9,764 bases of DNA from Candidatus Sabulitectum sp. (lineage in GTDB: Bacteria; Fermentibacterota; Fermentibacteria; Fermentibacterales; Fermentibacteraceae): positions 1 to 9,764 of the forward strand of contig JAGLDB010000062.1 of assembly GCA_023145935.1 (NCBI GenBank). The letters are read 5' to 3'. The notes under the pieces are model-generated. The model did no database searches, was not told the DNA's origin, and was given only the letters and a program-made list of their open reading frames with translations. Below, one piece after another: positions 6,999-9,764 of this stretch. The number at the start of each line of letters is the position of its first letter. Within the stretch, counting starts at the first letter, position 1. Made by a program: the position numbers and the translations under genes.

Positions 6999-7546
6999 TA
7001 AGAAAAATACTTCTTCATGTGTGTTGTGCTCCTTGTGCAACAGCTGTTCTTGAGGATCTAAGGGCTGATGGTTTTGAAGTAACAGGCTATTTTTATAACC
7101 CTTCAATACATCCATGGAAAGAATTCAAACGCAGGCTGGATGCAGTAAAAGAATGGGCTCCTGCTGTGGGATTATCCATGATCTACGATGAAGAATATCC
7201 ACTGGAAAAAAACATTAGAATGCTGCTGGAAGCAGAGAACAGATGTTTTTCGTGTTTTTCGGACAGAATGGAAAGAACTGCTGAGATTGCCTCCAGTACC
7301 GGTATCGAGCTGTTCACATCCACTCTTTTCGTAAGTCCGTACCAGAATCATGTTCTTCTGCAGAAAGCAGGGGATAATGCTTCAGAAATTCACGGTGTCC
7401 AGTTCATGTACAGGGATTTCAGAAAGAGCTACAGGAGATCAATAGAGCTTTCACGAAGCGCTGGATTGTATCGACAGCCCTACTGCGGTTGTGTTTTCAG
7501 CGAAAGGGACCGCTATCTCAAAGTAAAGTCTCCAGGAGAGGCATGA
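6995..7546 (+). CDS. queH: Epoxyqueuosine reductase QueH (DUF208 family)
   Basis: This protein of 183 residues starts at TTG 6995, overlapping the ruvB stop by four bases (TTGA). QueH reduces epoxyqueuosine to queuosine in tRNA, the last step of the pathway, and replaces the unrelated cobalamin-dependent QueG. The cysteine pattern is complete: HVCCAPC (Cys10, 11, 14), CFSC (Cys84, 87) and YCGC (Cys164, 166), which bind an iron-sulfur cluster and a further metal in the family. Other hallmarks are GYFYNPSIHPWKEFKRRL (31-48), FTSTLFVSPYQNH (107-119), and DFRKSYRRSIELSR with LYRQPYCGC toward the end. Co-translation with ruvB is not functionally obvious; other queuosine genes are not in the window. 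Identification is very secure from the motifs. Confidence 0.95.
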   Translation: MIRKILLHVCCAPCATAVLEDLRADGFEVTGYFYNPSIHPWKEFKRRLDAVKEWAPAVGLSMIYDEEYPLEKNIRMLLEAENRCFSCFSDRMERTAEIASSTGIELFTSTLFVSPYQNHVLLQKAGDNASEIHGVQFMYRDFRKSYRRSIELSRSAGLYRQPYCGCVFSERDRYLKVKSPGEA

Positions 7547-7559
7547 CCCATATTGGGTA

Positions 7560-7588
7560 TTGACCTGGTGCAGATTTAATTACATACT
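7560..7588 (+). promoter_or_regulatory. Possible sigma-70-type promoter for the propeller gene
   Basis: TTGACC at 7560-7565 and CATACT at 7583-7588 are separated by 17 bases, in an AT-rich gap between queH and the next ATG. Short inverted arms TACATA (7581-7586) and TATGTA (7593-7598) overlap the -10 area and could be an operator. The call rests on hexamer likeness only. Confidence 0.35.
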
Positions 7589-7619
7589 TGTATATGTATA
7601 TGCGTGCTAATTAACTATT

Positions 7620-7625
7620 GGAGGA
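7620..7625 (+). promoter_or_regulatory. Ribosome binding site fixing the ATG at 7630
   Basis: GGAGGA is placed four bases before ATG 7630. An in-frame TTG at 7618 overlaps this site and would add four charged or polar residues in front of a clean signal peptide, so ATG 7630 is the better start. Confidence 0.75.
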
Positions 7626-7629
7626 TTAT

Positions 7630-9456
7630 ATGAAGTTTTTATTGTTAATACTGATCTCAGGCTTTTGTATGTTGGCTTTTGCGGAGAGTGAGACTCAGAC
7701 CGACTGGGTAGGCGGGCCGGGAGTTGCAGGACCGGTTACAGATTGGCAGGACAGGTTTTTTATATCAGGAGATATGGACTGGGACACAACACCGTTTCAG
7801 TTGAAACTGATTGTCAATCGAGATGAGAATCAGATCGGTACTGCTGATGAACCTGTTTATGTAATAGCGGTGGATTTCGATACAGACGGAGATATGGATG
7901 TTGCATGCTGTGCTTATCAATCCGGAGAGATATTCTGGAGTGAGAATGTTAACGGACAGGGCACTGCATGGGTAAAGCATGTAATTGGTAATGTCGGATC
8001 TCCCAGATTTATTACCGTTGCTGATTTTGACGGCAATGGATACAGGGATATTGTTGCCTCCAGTGGTAGTGAGAACAAGATAGTGCTTTTTCGCTATACC
8101 CCGGCGGGCTGGAGTATTCCAACCGTGATCACAAACAATTTTGATGCAAGGCAGATCAGGGCTGCAGATGTAGACGGAGATGGAATGATGGACATTGCAG
8201 GTGTATCCAGTCTGTCCGGAGATGTCTGCTGGTGGAGGAACGACGGTTCCAGCAGTGGCTGGAATCAGAGCTATATTGATGGAGCTCTGATGGGTGCATA
8301 CGCTTGCGATGCGGGAGATTTTAACAATGACGGTCATATCGACATAGTAGCTGCAAGCAACAGTCAGGATGATATCGTTGCATACATTTCCCAATCACCA
8401 TTTGGTTATTCCTGGATGAAATACACAATCAGTTCATCCTACAACAGCCCGATCTCAGTTGCGGTTGCCGATTACAACAACGATGGCAATGATGATTTTG
8501 CAGTTGCTTCTTCTTACGGCGACGGTAATCTGCACTGGTATGATTTCCTCGACACGCAGAATTCATGGATTTCCCATGATATTCCCGGAGCCGCCGGTCA
8601 GAGTATCTACGATATCACCGCCAGCGACATGGATGGTGATGGATATCCGGAAATAATGGCAGCCAGTCTTGGAGAAGACAAAATAATCTGGTGCAAGAAC
8701 AGGGAATACCTGGGAGAAAGCTGGGAGACATTCCCGGTGTCAACATACTACCATGGCGCAATTGGTGTCTCTGTTGGAGATATGGATGGAGATGGTGTTC
8801 AGGATGTTCTTGGATGTGCATTCTACGGTGACAAGATCAGCTGGTGGCGGGTGAGTGGCTTCACAACCCCGAGTACTCTTACAAGCTCTATTCTGAACAT
8901 AGAACCTGAAGACCCCGGTACTGTGCTCTGGGATTACATTCACTGGTCCTCAACAACCCCTGATGGAACAGCTGTGCGTTTTAGATTAAAAACCTCTTAC
9001 GACTCATCCGATATGGGAGGATGGAGTACCTGGATCACTTCTTCAAGTTCTCTAGGCTCTGTAGTTTCCCAGGGAGGGCAATTCCTTCAGTATCAGGTTG
9101 AGCTCTCTACCAGTAACCCCAATGTGACTCCGTCACTTAAAGATATTTCAGTACTCTGGACCCCTGTGAGCATTGAAGATCAGGGAAGTGCTTCAATTGA
9201 TGGACGACGAATCTGGCTTACATCGGGTAATCCTGTTTCTGGAGCCTTCTCAGTTGGCTACAATGTAGAGCAGCCAGGCTTTGTAAGTGTTTCAGTTTAC
9301 GATGTAACAGGAAGAACTGTCTCAGTCATCTCTCATGGCGACATGGCTGCAGGGCAGTACACCGGTATGGTTACCGGTCTTTCAGCAGGCTCCTACTCAG
9401 TAGTTATGCAATCAGATCAGGGATTTGCCGCACAGAGAATTGTTGTTGTAAGATAA
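7630..9456 (+). CDS. Secreted seven-repeat FG-GAP/VCBS propeller protein with C-terminal sorting domain
   Basis: This protein has 608 residues from ATG 7630. The signal peptide is MKFLLLILISGFCMLAFA, with cleavage likely after Ala18; Cys13 lacks a good lipobox. A motif QTDWVGGPGVAGPVTDW follows at 23-39. Seven calcium-loop repeats of the FG-GAP/VCBS type (D-x-D/N-x-D/N-G, then D/E-I/V) begin at residues 82, 132, 180, 230, 281, 333 and 384. Their spacing of 48-52 residues fits one blade each of a seven-bladed beta-propeller. A beta-sandwich follows (about 415-515, including WSTWITSS and FLQYQVELST). Last comes a type A sorting or FlgD-like domain (about 520-608: VSVYDVTGRTV ... QRIVVVR). It is likely a calcium-stabilised surface or extracellular protein for binding; no enzyme motif is visible. 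It is flanked by a possible promoter and a strong terminator, so probably monocistronic. Confidence 0.88.
   Translation: MKFLLLILISGFCMLAFAESETQTDWVGGPGVAGPVTDWQDRFFISGDMDWDTTPFQLKLIVNRDENQIGTADEPVYVIAVDFDTDGDMDVACCAYQSGEIFWSENVNGQGTAWVKHVIGNVGSPRFITVADFDGNGYRDIVASSGSENKIVLFRYTPAGWSIPTVITNNFDARQIRAADVDGDGMMDIAGVSSLSGDVCWWRNDGSSSGWNQSYIDGALMGAYACDAGDFNNDGHIDIVAASNSQDDIVAYISQSPFGYSWMKYTISSSYNSPISVAVADYNNDGNDDFAVASSYGDGNLHWYDFLDTQNSWISHDIPGAAGQSIYDITASDMDGDGYPEIMAASLGEDKIIWCKNREYLGESWETFPVSTYYHGAIGVSVGDMDGDGVQDVLGCAFYGDKISWWRVSGFTTPSTLTSSILNIEPEDPGTVLWDYIHWSSTTPDGTAVRFRLKTSYDSSDMGGWSTWITSSSSLGSVVSQGGQFLQYQVELSTSNPNVTPSLKDISVLWTPVSIEDQGSASIDGRRIWLTSGNPVSGAFSVGYNVEQPGFVSVSVYDVTGRTVSVISHGDMAAGQYTGMVTGLSAGSYSVVMQSDQGFAAQRIVVVR
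7873..8850 (+). repeat. Seven tandem FG-GAP/VCBS protein repeats
   Basis: The first aspartates of successive calcium loops fall at residues 82, 132, 180, 230, 281, 333 and 384. Typical loops are DFDTDGDMD, DVDGDGMMD, DFNNDGHID and DMDGDGVQD. Each is followed by a hydrophobic strand and, about 15 residues later, an aromatic strand such as IFWSEN, VCWWRN or ISWWRV. Repeats are diverged at DNA level, so they are old and not recent duplications. Confidence 0.85.
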
Positions 9457-9470
9457 TTTTCAAATGAAAT

Positions 9471-9508
9471 ACTCCCGGTACTGTTAATCCAGTATCGGGA
9501 GTTTTTTT
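9471..9508 (+). terminator. Strong intrinsic terminator of the propeller gene
   Basis: Arms ACTCCCGGTACTG (9471-9483) and CAGTATCGGGAGT (9490-9502) form a 13-bp stem with one G-T wobble and a 6-base loop. It is followed by seven T (9502-9508). It begins 14 bases after the stop codon. It is the clearest terminator in the window. Confidence 0.93.
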
Positions 9509-9536
9509 GTGCGGAGGGCATATCCTCTTTCCATGA

Positions 9537-9578
9537 GAAATCTCCCTGTATTTGCCAGCGCAAATACAGGGAGATTCT
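9537..9578 (-). terminator. 16-bp hairpin between convergent genes, likely terminator of the pyrI-like gene
   Basis: The 14-base arms TCTCCCTGTATTTG (9541-9554) and CAAATACAGGGAGA (9561-9574) are perfectly complementary around a 6-base loop. Two more A-T pairs extend the stem to 9539-9576. Read on the minus strand the stem lies 17 bases after the stop codon, and its distal arm runs into TTTCTC, a modest T-rich tail. On the plus strand it would act as a backup behind the preceding terminator. Confidence 0.7.
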
Positions 9579-9593
9579 TGTGGCTGCCGGTTA

Positions 9594-9764
9594 CTATTCC
9601 GGAGCTGTAAGATTCTCCGGGATGATCTCTGTGACTCTTTCACAGTATTCACAGCGATATGTCATTTCCTGCTTGTCTTCAAGTTTGAAATGTCTGTGTG
9701 CTCCCAGTTTGTTAGTGGCGCAATTAGGGTTGGGACACTGCATTACTCCGTATATGGTTTCAGG
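9594..9764 (-). CDS. pyrI: Aspartate carbamoyltransferase regulatory chain PyrI, C-terminal zinc domain (5' end outside window)
   Basis: On the minus strand the last 56 codons are visible, ending at TAG (9594-9596). The residues VMQCPNPNCATNKLGAHRHF, then YRCEYCERVTEI, match the zinc domain of PyrI. Its four cysteines have spacing C-x4-C-x22-C-x2-C; E. coli PyrI has C109, C114, C138 and C141. In PyrI this domain contacts the catalytic PyrB chains, while the N-terminal allosteric nucleotide-binding domain would lie beyond the window. The end TAPE is short, as in PyrI. A PyrB-PyrI fusion cannot be excluded because the upstream part is missing. An unrelated zinc-ribbon protein is less likely given the CPNPNC and YRCEYCE matches. 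The gene is convergent with the propeller gene, so it belongs to a separate unit. Confidence 0.8.
   Translation of the reverse strand, partial: PETIYGVMQCPNPNCATNKLGAHRHFKLEDKQEMTYRCEYCERVTEIIPENLTAPE

Noticed and set aside
7546..7558. ACCCA-TAT-TGGGT hairpin right after queH as a terminator.
   Set aside because: The stem has only five pairs with a three-base loop and no T run follows, so it is too weak to call.
7618..7629. TTG at 7618 as start of the propeller gene.
   Set aside because: It overlaps the GGAGGA ribosome site that serves ATG 7630, and would put MEDY in front of a normal signal peptide.
7765..8394. A 209-codon open frame on the minus strand inside the propeller gene.
   Set aside because: It is antisense to a gene with strong domain evidence, has no recognisable motif, and is explained by the repeated codon pattern of the calcium-loop repeats.
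9404..9652. An 82-codon minus-strand frame across both terminators and the end of the pyrI-like gene.
   Set aside because: It overlaps the pyrI-like gene in another frame and runs through both hairpins; the pyrI frame has a clear zinc-domain signature.

Overview
The window reads as ordinary bacterial chromosome with moderate GC. It holds a housekeeping DNA-repair/translation block between two genes for large secreted proteins. Both secreted proteins end in a roughly 80-residue beta-rich C-terminal domain of the kind called type A sorting (T9SS) or FlgD-like. The propeller protein also carries an N-terminal motif (QTDWVGGPGVAGPVTDW). From general knowledge this suggests an uncultured lineage in or near the FCB group, such as Fermentibacterota/Aegiribacteria or Cloacimonadota. 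This is inference; there is no rRNA gene here to settle it.

Layout, left to right. (1) 1-1620 (+): the C-terminal 539 residues of a secreted M14 zinc carboxypeptidase, cut by the window edge, followed by an intrinsic terminator at 1637-1667. (2) 1740-4113 (+): three genes chained by ATGA start/stop overlaps. Each has an N-terminal four-cysteine zinc ribbon; they look like diverged paralogs, two with C-terminal membrane segments and one without. I cannot assign a function, and this is the least explained part of the window. (3) 4177-7546 (+): yebC, ruvC, ruvA, ruvB and queH, with neighbouring genes abutting, overlapping or one base apart. ruvC and queH both use TTG starts. (4) 7630-9456 (+): a 608-residue exported protein with a signal peptide, seven evenly spaced FG-GAP/VCBS calcium-loop repeats (a probable seven-bladed propeller), a beta-sandwich and a sorting domain. 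It is preceded by a possible promoter and followed by a strong terminator. (5) 9594-9764 (-): the C-terminal zinc domain of a PyrI-like aspartate carbamoyltransferase regulatory chain, convergent with the propeller gene. A 16-bp hairpin lies between them.

How the genes fit together. RuvABC moves and cuts Holliday junctions. YebC is a translation-related protein often found beside ruvC. QueH makes queuosine for tRNA. The tight coupling points to one transcript, probably read from the region just before yebC, or through from the zinc-ribbon genes because no terminator separates them. The secreted carboxypeptidase and propeller protein appear to be separate transcription units that share an export or anchoring route.

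No tRNA, rRNA, CRISPR array, insertion sequence or phage gene was seen, and no gene-free stretch exceeds 300 bases.
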